Position numbers and translations under genes: made by a program. Shown piece after piece: positions 34,671 to 46,770 of a stretch of 64,000 bases of DNA. The notes under the pieces are model-generated. The model had not been told where the DNA came from and did not search any database. It saw only the letters and a list, made by a program, of their open reading frames with translations. Every line of letters begins with the position of its first letter. The stretch's first letter is position 1. The stretch lies in assembly GCA_036346275.1 (NCBI GenBank), contig CM070722.1, positions 65,261,524 to 65,325,523 of the forward strand. Reading direction: 5' to 3'. Source of the DNA: Otatea glauca (taxonomy: Eukaryota > Streptophyta > Magnoliopsida > Poales > Poaceae).

Positions 34671-36139
34671 GGTCGTGAAGTGTATATCTTTCTGTTGAGA
34701 TGGATATGTGTTGTTGGACATTGCTATGTGATGTGGTTCCTTGTCTATGATGGTTGCGTGACTTTGGAGCTAGGTCATGGTGAGGCGAAGGGGATCGTGA
34801 CTAGGCCGAGAGCCGAGGTCCGATGATCAAGGTGTCGCCAAAGATGACCGAGGCCAGGGAGTAGCTGCAAGCCGAGAAGACAAAGGAATGGATGAGATGC
34901 TAACTTGGAGCTGCTCTGATCGAGGAGGACCGTTGGATCGCGGTTAGGAAGATAGAGTAGCGGGTCAAGTTGGTATGGTTTGAACAGCGTGAAAACCCGT
35001 TGTGTTGTTGGGTTTCGGGTCAGCTCATGCATAGCTGTGTGAGTGGGTAAAATCTCAGCCCTTGATGGAGTGCTCTAGGGTTTAGAGGCTCATCCAAGGG
35101 TGGTGGTGGTCCAAGCCTGCTTCAAATATACAGGGAGAGGGGTGTCTCCTTGGGGGTGAGCAGGTGAGGAAAGTGTACGTGAGTAGTTGAGAGTTGTTGA
35201 GAGTGACAGTGTAAGGATCAAATCCTGGCTCTTGGTTGTTGGCTTAGGATTGAAGCAGAACATCCAAAGGTGGGAATTGATCCCAGGTCACTATAAATAG
35301 AGGGGTAGGGGCAGCCTCCCCTCTAGGAAGGTTGTGAAGGTTCTGAGGTTTTTGCTGCTCGTTTGAGTTTTGCCCACTTTGTTGTGAGGCTTTGTAAACC
35401 TCCCTTCCAGAAATGAAATGTTCTTCACTTATATTCTTGTTTCATTTCTCTTACGTATTTACATTACGCACTTAAATTCTGTTATCTAAATTCCGCATTT
35501 ACTTACTTGCAATTTACTTTACGTAATTTGGATTTGCCTCATCTCCTTCTACATGCTTTTGAGTCCTTTTTGAAATTCATGATTGATGAACTCTTCTCTG
35601 GATTCGGTACTTTCAATCATTTAGGCAATCCTCGCGTTCTTGTTGCAAGTTGTAAATTTGTGTTCTTAAAGTGCGTAAACGTGTGACTTGCAGTTCGTTA
35701 GTCTTGATTGGCTTCTGGTTCTTATTGCCAAGGATGAAAGATTGCTGGATGAATCTTCTATAGATCATATCCCAATCATCTAGGCAATCTACAACATCTT
35801 CTATTCAGTTTTGGAAGAAACCAATTTCTGTGCCTAGTTTTCAGATAGTGTTTCTATCTGTTTGAAGGGTTGTTTCTTCGTGTACTTACTTGCTGTGATT
35901 TGTGGAGAGTTATCCAAGGATATTCGACCATCAACTCCCACCAGCAAGTTAGGGTAAGTCTGTGTTCGTGACTCTGCTTTTGGTGTTGCATTTGTTAAAT
36001 CGAAAAGGACGGAACCTTGGTATCAATTCCTTCGATTGATGATCAAATAGGTTCTGACATCCTTAGGAGGTGCACACCAAGTTTCACTGCTTTTGGATCA
36101 CCGATCAAAAGTTGTATCGATTGCTTTTAAGATCGTGTT

Positions 36140-36500
36140 GATTTACTGCTCATCCGACCAGTCTCGCTCATCCGGCCTCAGTAGGTCGGACGTCTCGCTC
36201 ATCGATCGGGGATCTGTTCACCCGAACACTATTCACCGTAGTATCGTTCATCCGACCTCCGCAGGTCGGGCGTCGCTCGTCGTCCGGTCGGATCTTTATT
36301 CACCCGAGTACTGTTCATCCGACCACTTCGGGTCGGGAGTACTGTTCATCCGACCACTTCGGGTCGGGATTACTGTTCATCCGACCACTTCGGATCGGAG
36401 TATCGCTCATCCGACCAGTCTTTGTCGGGAGTCTTATTCATCCGACCTCAGAGGTCGGGGTACTGCTCATCCGACCAGAGATACCCGACCAGTGCAGTTT
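36140..36500. repeat. LTR repeat cluster near the U5 end (CATCCGACCACTTCGGGTCGG family)
   Basis: About ten copies of TCATCCGACC...GGTCGG with a spacer of about 6-8 bp, spaced roughly 30 bp apart. The 3' LTR equivalent is at 46310-46650. Confidence 0.85.
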
Positions 36501-36606
36501 CTTTCTGGACTTTTGGTGGTTTGAATTCTAGGGGGAAAGTTTATTCGAAAATTTTTATTTGGCTCCTATTCACCCCCCCTCTAGTCACCTTTTTCGATCT
36601 TTCAAT

Positions 36607-36618
36607 TGGTATCAGAGC
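36607..36618 (+). other. Primer-binding site of the nested Sirevirus
   Basis: TGGTATCAGAGC two bases after the 5' LTR end, matching initiator tRNA-Met. Confidence 0.92.
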
Positions 36619-36658
36619 CGGTTCTGCTCTTTCTAGATCTTGACCGGTCTCAAGAGTC

Positions 36659-38990
36659 ATGGCGATGGACAAGTATTCCACCAAGCCTCCTATTTTCTCT
36701 GGAGTTGATTTTCCTTTTGGAAATCTCGGATGGAGTCGTACATCACGCCCGGGCTTCCCGATATGGCGAAGGTGAAGCTCCGTGTGAGGTTCCTGCTGAT
36801 GAGAACGTCACGGCCGGCAATATGGCTGACATTGAGGCGAATGCTAAGGCAAGGAACATCCTCATCTGGGGTCTTAGCCGCAGTGAGTATGACAGATTTC
36901 TCACCTTCGTTTCGCTTATGAGATTTGGGTGACCCTCGATGCTTACCATGAGGCACTACCCAAATCAAGACGGTTCGACAGACCAATTCAAGCGTGAGTT
37001 CAATAAGTTTGAACAACCGACGCGTGAGAGTCTTGACGAGTGCTTTGGTCGGTTTACAAAGATTCGAGCGACCTCGAGCGATCGGTTGCATATACCTCGA
37101 CTCGGATAATGCTCGACATTTCTTGATCGCACTCGATCTTCGTGTTTGGGAAATGAAAGTGACCACTATCAAGGACACCACCGACTGTCGACCTTGACTC
37201 TTGACGGGCTTTATTCCCGCCTCAAGACTCATGAGATCGACGTCGTCTCGCGAAGACGAAGTCTCGCCGATGGCTTTGGTCACCGATCCCATTGGATCCT
37301 CTCTTTACGATTCTTCATTGGTTTCTCTCTCTCCGCATGCGAGCTAAGCGATGACCAACCGGAAAAATTTCGAAAAATGAGCTTGCTCTTCTTGCTCGCA
37401 AATTTTCATATGCATACAAGAGAGTGAGAGAGAGGAAGAGAAGTGGGATGATCACTGCTTTGAGTGTGGTGGCCCCAACCACATTCGAGCAAACTGTCCC
37501 AAGCCGGAGAAGGGCAAAACGAACAAAGCGGTTCGGGCAAGAACGACTACACCGATAAGAACCGCAACAAGAAGCCTCCGGTTCATGAGCCAGCGTGAAA
37601 AGAAGTACCGCAACTTCTCTAAGAACAAGAAGCTCTTCCACCGCGTCCTCGCCGCGCTGACGACATCAACCTCTCCGACACGGAGACATGGAGCGACGGC
37701 GCGAGGATGATCCGCAAGAGAAGAAGGGCGGCGTTGACTTCTCCGATGTGCTTCATGGCCGACGCCAACGGCATCAGCGACTCCGAAATGTCTGATGACT
37801 CGGACGAGGTACCCACCTACGACGAATTAAATGTCGCTCGTAAATTAGGCAAGTTTCATGCTAAGGCTAGGTCGAGGTGTTACGAGTTAGAAAAGGAAGT
37901 AGGTACCTTGACTCGGGAGTTAGCTTCACTTAGATCTTCTCCTCCCGAGTCACCGATGATTGTGTTCTCTGTGATGTCGTTCTTGTGGAGTTGGAGAACC
38001 TAAGGACCATACATGATAGTGTGCTTGTTGAACTTGATGGTCTTAGGAGGAAGAATGCTAGCACTAGTTCTATTGATGATATTCTGTTGAGGCTAGTTTT
38101 CTTCATGCTCACTCTACTCCTTCTTGTGCTAATTGCCCTAAATTGCTTGTTTGAAATTGATGCCATGAGCACTCACCTTAAGAAGCTTTCTTCTAGAAAT
38201 GATGAACTTGAATTGCATGCTTCTAAGGATCGGTCGGCTCATGTGAGGGTCAGAAGCAACTAAAACTTGACAATAATGCTTTAAATGTCAAGTGTGCTAA
38301 ACTTGCTAAAGACTTACTAGATAAGTCACAAGAAAGTTGTTTGCGATGTTCTGTGATTGAGGGGGACTTGGATAAAATCCATGTCGAGCTTAGGAAGAAA
38401 TTAGAAGACCAAGCCCATAGAATTAGAAATGCATCTTGCGCTTTCTTGTGAGGCCCTCAAGATTGAGGCGACGTCTTGAGGAGAAAATGCACGTCTTGAG
38501 AGAGCTCATCTTTCCGGTTCTTCTTCTTGTTCTTCCCTGCTCTTCTTGTGCCTCTTTCTTTCGAGATTGCCAAGATCTTATGAGCACTCTCGAGAAGTTT
38601 GTAGGAGGCAAGAAGAAGCTCAATCTTATTCTAGACCAATCCAAGATTAGTAGATTCAATCAAGGTCTAGGATTTGATCCCTTGGAGCACGCTCGGCGCA
38701 TCCTCCCACCATTGCGCGACTCGTGAGTGGTGAGATTGTGGTAGCTCCTGAGTGAGCACCACCGTGTTTAGGTCTCTTTGGGTTGTCCATAGGACTTCGA
38801 CTGAAGGGTGTTACCCTGTTGCTTCTGCCTCTAGCAAGGCGAAGTACACATGCACCTTTGTAAGAAGGATGGTCACATAGTAGATTTACGCTCAGCACGC
38901 CAAGATCACTCGGCGTGAGCATGTTGTCGCTCTTAGGGGTATTCGGGTCATCCCGGACTTTGAGTGCTCCTAAGGCACACACCGCTTCTA
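36659..38990 (+). pseudogene. Sirevirus Gag, frameshifted
   Basis: Starts at the ATG at 36659 (MAMDKYSTKPPIFSG). Recognisable parts are NVTAGNMADIEANAKARNIL (about 36800-36860), SRSEYDR, VWEMKVTTIKDT (about 37145), and LYSRLKTHEIDVVSR (37210-37255), all typical of this lineage. The zinc knuckle CFECGGPNHIRANCP is at about 37458-37502. The C-terminal extension is charged and coiled-coil-like (YELEKEVGTLTRELASL near 37880; LEELENLRTIHDS-type sequence near 38000), as described for Sirevirus Gags. The frame changes several times. Confidence 0.8.
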
Positions 38991-39099
38991 GACAAAGTTA
39001 GAGAGTCGCTTTGTTTTTGGCGGCGTCCCAGACTCGGTTTTCATCTTTGGTTCTTGAGTTTTAGTCTTGGAGCTGTTCAGTAGTCGGTCTTTCCGCCGT

Positions 39100-42000
39100 C
39101 CTCTTGATATTCCTCGTTCTTCCCATCGAGGTAGATATCGGTGGCGTGAGGTGTTTTCTCGGTAGGAGATCCAGCACCTTCTTCGGGATGGTCCGGCTTT
39201 TGCACCACGGCATGCCAACCCGGCCACTCATAGATCATCTACTAGAGTTGCTCTTGATCTTGTTAAGTCTAAGCGTCGAGAGAGACACTCGAGTCCAGTC
39301 TTCTTCGTGGATCGCACTCGAGGCGTCGTGTGGTTCAAGATTGGGTTCCCAAGTCTTCACTCTACCCGATCTTCGAGTCATCTTTCTCTCTTGTGTCTTG
39401 ATCAGGTTGGTCGGATGGGGAAGGGAGATGTTTGGATTGTTGACTCCGGTTGTTCTCGTCATATGACCGGAGATTCTCGATGGTTCTCTTCCCTAGTCCG
39501 AGCCCCCGGTGATGAGTTAATCACTTTTGGGGATGCATCTTCAGGTAGAGTCATTGCTAAAGGTACCATCTGCATTAACCAAAATTTCATTCTTAAAGAT
39601 GTTGCCTTAGTAAGTAAGCTGCAATACAATCTGCTCTCTGTTTCTCAGCTTATCGATGACTCTTTCGAGGTAAGCTTCAAGAGTAATGCCTGTAGAATCA
39701 TTGATTCATCAGGAGGGTTAGTTTTCGGGATTTCTAGATTTGGGAGAGTCTTTCGTGCTGATTTTTCTGCTTCTTCGGGAGACCTCTTCGATGTTTGATT
39801 GCTTCTGAGTCCCGTGATCTCTCCTTCTGGCATAGGAGACTTGGTCACATTGGTTTTGATCATTTGACCCGAGTTAGCAGCCACGATCTCATTCGGGGTT
39901 TGCCCAAACTCAAGATGGTCAAAGACTTAGTTTGCTCTCCTTGCCGACATGGCAAGATGGTTATCGCTTCTCATCCTCCGATCCACCGTAGTGATGACTG
40001 ATGCACCGGACAGCTTTTACATATGGACACTTTGTTGGTCCAAATAGAGTGCGATCGGCAGGAGGGAAGTGGTATGTTCTTGTCATCGTTGATGATTTTT
40101 CTAGATACTCTTGGGTATTTTTCATGGCCTCAAAGGATGAGACTTTTCTCACTTCGAGTCCAGTCAAGAGGTTGTCTATTGAGCTCCCGGTGCATTACGA
40201 GCTATTCGCAGTGATAATGGCACGGAGTTCAAGAATTCCTACTTTGAGAGTTTTTGTGTGAGTCCGGTTTAGAGCATCGTTCTCTTCTCCCTCGCGCCTC
40301 AAAGAAAATGGCGTAGTGGAAAGGAAGAACAGGACCACTGGTTGAGATGGCGGGACGATGCTAGATGAGTCTGATACTCCTAGGAAGTTTTGGGTGAGGC
40401 TATAGCTACCGCTTGCCATGTTTCTAATCGCGTGTTTTGAGAGCACATTTGCATCGCACTTCTTATGAGTTGAGGTATGGGCGAAAGCCCAGTGTGTCTC
40501 ATTTTCGCGTTTTCGGTTGCAAGTGTTTTATCTTGAAGTCTGGTAACCTAGATAAGTTTGAGTCTCGCTCTTCTGATGGCATCTTTCTAGGTTACTCGTC
40601 TTCTTCTCGTAGCTATAGGGTCTGGAGTGTTGATGCGCATAGGATCATAGAGACCTGTGATGTGACCTTTGATGAGGCTAGCCCAGGAGCTAGACCTGAT
40701 GTTTCAGGCTCTTCTTCTTCCTCCAAGACCATTTTTGTAGAGGATGAGGATGATGGAGATGATGGTGTTCCACCTGATCCAGTCCCCTCTACACCTGAGG
40801 TGCCTCCTGTTTCCATTTCTGCACCTCAGGGAGACCAGCCTTTGTCTTCTGGCTCTCCTTGGAGTGGTTCTGTTCCTATCTCTTCTGTTCAAGAGGTAGA
40901 GGCCACTTCTGCTCCTGGACCTCCCCGTCATATTCAGAGACGTCATCCTTCTGATCAGATGATTGGCGATTTGTTCGAGCGTGTCACTCGCTCAAGAACG
41001 GGTCTGTCCTCCTTCTGTCTTCACTCTGCCTTTGTTGCCTCCTTTGAGCCGAAGGATATTTCTCATGCATTATCCGATGAGTCGTGGATTAATGCTATGC
41101 ATGAGGAACTTGAGAACTTTGAGAGGAACAAAGTCTGGCAGCTTGTAGAGCGCCCATCTGGTCATAATGTCATTGGGACCAAGTGGGTGTTCAAAAACAA
41201 GCAGAGTGAGGATGGGGTTGTCATTCGCAACAAGGCTAGGCTAGTTGCACAGGGCTTTTCTCAGGTTGAGGGTCTTGACTTTGAGGAGACCTTTGCCCCT
41301 GTAGCTAGGCTAGAGGCTATTAGGATCCTGCTTGCATTTTCTGCATCCCGGGGCTTCAAGCTCTATCAAATGGATGTCAAGAGTGCATTTCTCAATGGCT
41401 ATATTGAGGAAGAGGTTTATGTCAAACAACCTCCAGGATTTGAGAACCCCAAGTTTCCGAGTCATGTTTTCAAGCTTTCCAAAGCTCTGTATGGACTCAA
41501 GCAGGCCCCCAGAGCATGGTATGAGAGGCTCAAATCTTATCTTCTCAGCCATGACTTTAAAATAGGCATAGTAGACAAAACTCTGTTCATCAGACACCAT
41601 GAGTATCATTTTCTTCTTGTCCAGATTTATGTGGACGATATCATTTTTGGTGGATCCTCTCATTCTCTTGTCTCTCAGTTTTCTGATGTGATGAGTACAG
41701 AGTTTGAGATGAGTATGATGGGCGAGTTGAGCTACTTTCTTGGCTTCCAAATCAAGCAGACTCAGGAGGGTACTTTCTTGCATCAAGGTAAATATACCCG
41801 TGACCTCCTGAGGTGCTTCGACATGTCGATGGGAAGCGGTGATGACTCCTATGGCCACCACCTTTGTTCTCGAGCCCGATGAGGATGGTGAGCCTCGCTG
41901 ATCAAAAGGAGTTTGAGTATGATCGGCTCCTCTTGTACCTCACCGCTTGAGGCCGGACATACATTTATTTGTGTGTCCATGCGCTCGATTTCAAGCTTCT

Positions 42001-42570
42001 TCTCGCGCTCTCACCGCCAAAGGATCAAGCGCATCTTCGTGTACCTTCGTGCCACCACCGATTATGGTATTTGGTACTCTTCTTCTTCTTGTCTATCTCT
42101 TAGAGCCTTTTTCGATGCCGACTTTCTTTGGTCAGAGGATAGATAGGAAGAGCACTTCGCACTTGCCAATTCATTGGCACTTCTCTTGTTTCTTGGTCAT
42201 CTAGGAAGCGATGCAGGGTTGCATACCCACCGAGGCCGAGTATGTTGCTGCAGCCAGTTGATGTAGCCAGGTGCTCTGGATGAGATCGACCTTGCGGGAC
42301 TATGGATTAGAAATAGAGAGTGTGCCACTTTTCTGTGACAACATTTCAGCTATTTGCATTGCTAAAAACCTAGTGCAACATTCCCGGACCAAGCACATTG
42401 ATATTAGATATCACTTCCTTAGAGACCATGTGGAGAAGGGTGATATCATGCTTCAGTTCATAGATGGTGACCACCAGTTAGCCGATATCTTTACCAAGCC
42501 TTTGGATAGCTCCAGGTTTGTTGCCTTGAGGAGTGAGCTTGGAGTCGTGAGCCCATACGGCTTATCTTGA
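39100..42570 (+). pseudogene. Sirevirus Pol (protease, integrase, RT, RNase H), frameshifted
   Basis: Protease WIVDSGCSRHMTGD lies at about 39433-39474, and GAG-pre-integrase LSFWHRRLGHIGFDHLTR at about 39810-39865 continues into LVCSPCRHGKM. The integrase core at 40040-40340 (GGKWYVLVIVDDFSRYSWVFF, RSDNGTEFKNS in the shifted frame) is broken repeatedly. The long open stretch 40437-41882 has the integrase C-terminus (FRVFGCKCFI) and RT: WVFKNKQSEDGVVIRNKARL, FEETFAPVARLEAIR, MDVKSAFLNGYIEEEVYV, ALYGLKQAPRAWYERL and the catalytic YVDDIIF (about 41629-41649). RNase H is broken at 41880-42270 and resumes at 42271 with FCDNISAICIAKN, SRTKHIDIRYHFLRDHV and LADIFTKPL, ending at 42570. Confidence 0.9.
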
Positions 42571-44024
42571 GGGGGAGCTGGTTTGTATACTATGTACTAT
42601 ATTTTTTTTTCTCCAGCATTTCCTTTCTTCTTCTGGGTGACTTTGGGCTTGTTTTCTTAAGTTGAGTTCACTCACTTAGACTTTTGGCATGTCTTCCATG
42701 GACCTCTTATCTTATGCTTTAGGTTGCTATCATGCGTGATTAGTGTTCTCTCTTCTCTCTAGGTTGAGTTCCCTCACGTCTTATAAGTCTAGCGAGTTTT
42801 GGGTCTCTGGTAGACAGAGTGCATGTGCACTCCTTAGTTGGAATCTAGAGTCGACTTCCCTATGTCATCCACTGTGGAAGATAAGAGCCACCGAGCCGTA
42901 GTGAGTCTCTTCTATCTTATCTATGCTCAATAGCCATCCAGTCTTGCGCCTCGACTTCTTCTCCTCATTCTGCTTTTTCCGTTGTTATTGAGTTCATTCG
43001 GTTTTCTTTATGCCTAATCTTGATAATAACTCAACTTTAACCAGATTTGAGCCTAAAATTAATTCATTTGTTGAGGGGGAGTTTGGGAATATGTTCATGC
43101 ATTGCATTTAGATTGCATTTTATGTTTTATGAGCTTTGTCTATTATGCAATTGATTCAATCTTCATGTAATGCACCTTGCTACATCTTTGAAGAAAATCA
43201 CTAGCTTAGGTCTATCCAAGTCCATCTATCATACTAAGCTTGTTAAAATCTGAAAATTGAAAATCTTAAATGAAAAACATGTTGCTTTTTCTTGTTAAGT
43301 TTCTTCTCTAGAGGTTTTTACCATGAATTGTGAATTTATGGAGTTCTCTAGAGTCCCTATAGCAACTTGGGTGAAACTTGCTTGATCCATATTTTAGTCC
43401 TTCAAAATTGCTCATATGTGCTAAAATAAAAAATAAAAAACTTGACTCTTTTTGTGCAAAATTGAACTCAACACTATATATTCTCGAGACTGCCTCCCAT
43501 TGCACTTGGGATGAACTTGGAATATATAGTGTATGACCAAGATCATTCTTTTAAGAGTTACTCTTAGGGTGATCGAACATGGCTTGAGTCAACCATTAAG
43601 AAATGCAAATAACAAAAACATAAGTGGGTAAAGAATGCAAATAATGTCAAACATTTGCACCCCGCTATGTCTTTTAAAATATCAAAGAAGAAGAATTTGC
43701 ATGAATTGAAAAATGAGCTCGAAGGACTCTATATGTACTTCAAGATTCCCCAAAGTGTTGAGTAGGTTGAACTCTAGGTTCTCAATTTGATCCTATGAAT
43801 GGTACTGGCTTCTAGCTTTGAAACTTTTGCTAAGTTTTGCACTTGTTCAAATCTTGCTAAAATAAAATCTTGTAAACCAAGCTTGTGAGCAAAATGAATT
43901 TGTTCTTGGAGACATCCTAGTTCACCATTTTCTAAATTGACTAGCTTGGTGTCATATCTTGTCATTGCGATCAATTGGATAATCTTCAAAGCTCACTTAG
44001 GTTGCATTTCATGCATACATATAT
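42571..44024. other. Long non-coding 3' internal region of the Sirevirus
   Basis: About 1.5 kb, AT-rich and without a supported ORF. Some Sireviruses carry an env-like ORF here; I see no transmembrane-type ORF on the plus strand. Confidence 0.6.
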
Positions 44025-44357
44025 AAAGGGGGAGAAAACAAAAATTTCTTGATGCCTATATTGCCAAAAGGGGGAGAATATGTAGAAAAGGCATCATTTA
44101 AAATGTAGAAAAGGGGGAGATAAAAATGTGAAGGCTTGTTGATTAAAAGGCACTTATGATTGGTTTTTAGAGCTTTTGTGGAAAACTTGCTCTTTTCATG
44201 GTCTTGCTCTAAATTCTTTCTGCCAACTTGGTCATGATCTTATTTCCTTATTCGGACCAAGTTTGGCTTTGCATTCAAATTGCTTTCTTCTCTCTTATTC
44301 AAACTCAAAACTTTTGCCTTTTCATGTGTTTGTCAATATACTCATCAAGGGGGAGAT
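44025..44357 (+). other. Multiple polypurine tracts before the 3' LTR
   Basis: AAAGGGGGAGAAAA occurs near 44025, AAAAGGGGGAGAATA near 44065, AAAAGGGGGAGATAAA near 44108 and CAAGGGGGAGAT at 44346-44357. Only the last abuts the LTR. Repeated tracts of this kind are a Sirevirus hallmark. Confidence 0.85.
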
Positions 44358-46765
44358 TGAAAGACCATGTGGAGGTCTATCCTTGTGTGTGATGAGTAAT
44401 TGATGAGTTTTGAGCTTGTGTTGTTTTAAATTGATTTGGATTTGAAGCAATTTGAGTGTTGGTCTACTGGTCGGAGACCAGTCGTCCGACCCCGAGTGGT
44501 CGGGGCTCTCGCTGGTCGGAGACCAGTCACCCGACCCCGAGTGGTTGAGGATTTGGCTGGTCGGAGACCAGTCGTCTGACCCCGAGTGGTCAGGTCTTTG
44601 GTTGGTCGGAGACCAGTTGTCCGACCAGGCGGTGCAGGCTTTGGTGTCGGAGACCAGTTGTCTGACCCCGAGTGGTCGGGGCTCTCGCTGGTCGGAGACC
44701 AGTGGTCCGACCCCGAGTGGTCGGGACGAAGACCAGTGGTCAGACCTCGAGTGGTCAGGACGAAGACCAGTGGTCAGACCTCGAGTGGTCGAGATGGAGA
44801 CCAGTGGTCAGACCATGTGTGGTCAGGGTTTTGCTGGTCAGCGAAGTGTATATCTTTCTGTTGAGATGGATATGTGTTGTTGGACATTGCTATGTGATGT
44901 GGTTCCTTGTCTATGATGGTTGCAGGACTTTGGAGCTAGGTCATGGTGAGGCGAAGGGGATCAGGACTAGGCTGGGAGAGCTGAGGTCCAGATGATCAAG
45001 GTGTCGCCAAAGATGACTGAGGCCAGGGAGTAGCTGCAAGCCGAGAAGACAAAGGAATGGATGAGATGCTAACTTGGAGCTGCTCTGATCGAGGAGGACC
45101 GTTGGATCGCGGTTAGGAAGATAGAGTAGCGGGTCAAGTTGGTATGGTTTGAACAGCGTGAAAACCCGTTGTGTTGTTGGGTTTCGGGTCAACCCATGCA
45201 TAGCTGTGTGAGTGGGTAAAATCTCAGCCCTTGATGGAGTGCTCTAGGGTTTAGAGGCTCATCCAAGGGTGGTGGTGGTCCAAGCCTGCTTCAAATATAC
45301 AGGGAGAGGGGTGTCTCCTTGGGGGTGAGCAGGTGAGGAAAGTGTACGTGAGTAGTTGAGAGTTGTTGAGAGTGACAGTGTAAGGATCAAATCCTGGCTC
45401 TTGGATGTTGGCTTAGGATTGAAGCAGAACATCCAAAGGTGGGAATTGATCCTGTGTCACTATAAATAGAGGGTAGGGCGCCTCCCTCTAGGAAGGTTGT
45501 GAAGGTTACGAGGTTTTTGTTTGCTCGTTTGAGTTTTGCCCACTTTGTTGTGAGGCTTTGTAAACCTCCCTTCCGAAATGAAATGTTCTTCACTTATATT
45601 CTTGTTTCATTTCTCTTACGTATTTACATTACGCACTTAAATTCATTATCTAAATTCGCATTTACTTACTTGCAATTTACTTTACGTAATTTGGATTTGC
45701 CTCATCTCCTTCTACATGCTTTTGAGTCCTTTTTGAAATTCATGATTGATGAACTCTTCTCTGGATTCGTACTTTCAATCATTTAGGCAATCCTTGCGTT
45801 CTTGTTGCAAGTTGTAAATCTGTGTTCTTAAAGTGCGTAAGCGTGTGACTTGCGATTCGTTAGTCTTGATTGGCTTCGTTCTTATTGCCAAGGATGAAAG
45901 ATTGCTGGATGAATCTTCTATAGATCATATCCCAATCATCTAGGCAATCTACAACATCTTCTATTCAGTTTTGGAAGAAACCAATTTATGTGCCTAGTTT
46001 TGAGATAGTGTTTCTATCTGCTTGAAGGGTTGTTTCTTCGTGTACTTACTTGCTGTGATTTGTGGAGAGTTATCCAAGGATATTCGACCATCAACTCCCA
46101 CCAGCAAGTTAGGGTAAAGTCTGTGTTCGTGACTCTGTTTTTGGTGTTGCATTTGTTAAATCGAAAAGGACGGAACCTTGGTATCAATTCCTTCGATTGA
46201 TGATGAAATAGGTTCCCGACATCCTTAGGAGGTGCACACCAAGTTTCACTATTTTTGGATCACCGATCAAAAGTTACATCTATTTCGCTTTTAAGATCGT
46301 CTTGATTTATCGCTCATCCGACCAGTCTTGTTCATCCGACCTCGTAGGTCGGACGACTGCTCATCGGTGGGGATACTTGTTCACCCGAGTCTCGTTCATC
46401 CGACCTCCGCAGTCGCGCGTCGCTCGTCCGGCCGGATATCGTTCACCAACACTATTCATCCGAAGTCTCGCTCATCCGACCACTTCGGATCGGGAGTACT
46501 GTTCATCCGACCACTTCGGGTCGGGATTACTGTTCATTCGACCACTTCGGATCGGGAGTACTGTTCATCCGACCAGTGCTGGTCGGGAGTACTGTTCATC
46601 CGACCTCTGTAGGTCGGGGGTACTGTTCATCCGACTAGAGATACCCGACCAATGCAGTTTCTTTCTGGACTTTTGGTGGTTTGAATTCTAGGGGGAAAGT
46701 TTATTCGAAAATTTTTATTTGGCTCCTATTCACCCCCCCTCTAGTCGCCTTTTTTCGATCTTTCA
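44358..46765 (+). repeat. 3' LTR of the nested Sirevirus (2408 bp)
   Basis: Pairs with 34211-36604. Same ends; followed by the GATAG target duplication. Confidence 0.95.
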
Positions 46766-46770
46766 GATAG

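Larger units (their letters stand above)
34211..36604 (+). repeat. 5' LTR of the nested Sirevirus (2394 bp)
   Basis: Matches 44358-46765 along its whole length with many 1-4 bp differences. Contains two palindromic repeat clusters (34312-34670 and 36140-36500). CACTATAAATAGAGG at about 35290-35304 is a good TATA box. Confidence 0.95.
34211..46765 (+). mobile_element. Complete Sirevirus-type Copia retrotransposon nested in the Copia RT
   Basis: LTRs at 34211-36604 and 44358-46765 both begin TGAAAGACCATGTGGAGG and end TTCGATCTTTCA. The target duplication GATAG is at 34206-34210 and 46766-46770. Total length is 12,555 bp with 2.4-kb LTRs. Sirevirus traits are palindrome-rich LTRs, a Gag with long coiled-coil extension, and several GGGGGAG tracts before the 3' LTR. 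Gag and Pol are recognisable but carry many frameshifts. The region 42571-44350 after pol is long and holds no recognisable ORF, where some Sireviruses carry an env-like gene. Confidence 0.93.

Noticed and set aside
34055..34826. Long overlapping ORFs on both strands with repeated Arg-Ser-Pro-type units
   Set aside because: They arise from the palindromic repeats of the Sirevirus LTR read in several frames.
42571..44350. Env-like gene in the Sirevirus
   Set aside because: No plus-strand ORF with a signal peptide or transmembrane segment was found. The minus-strand ORFs are short.
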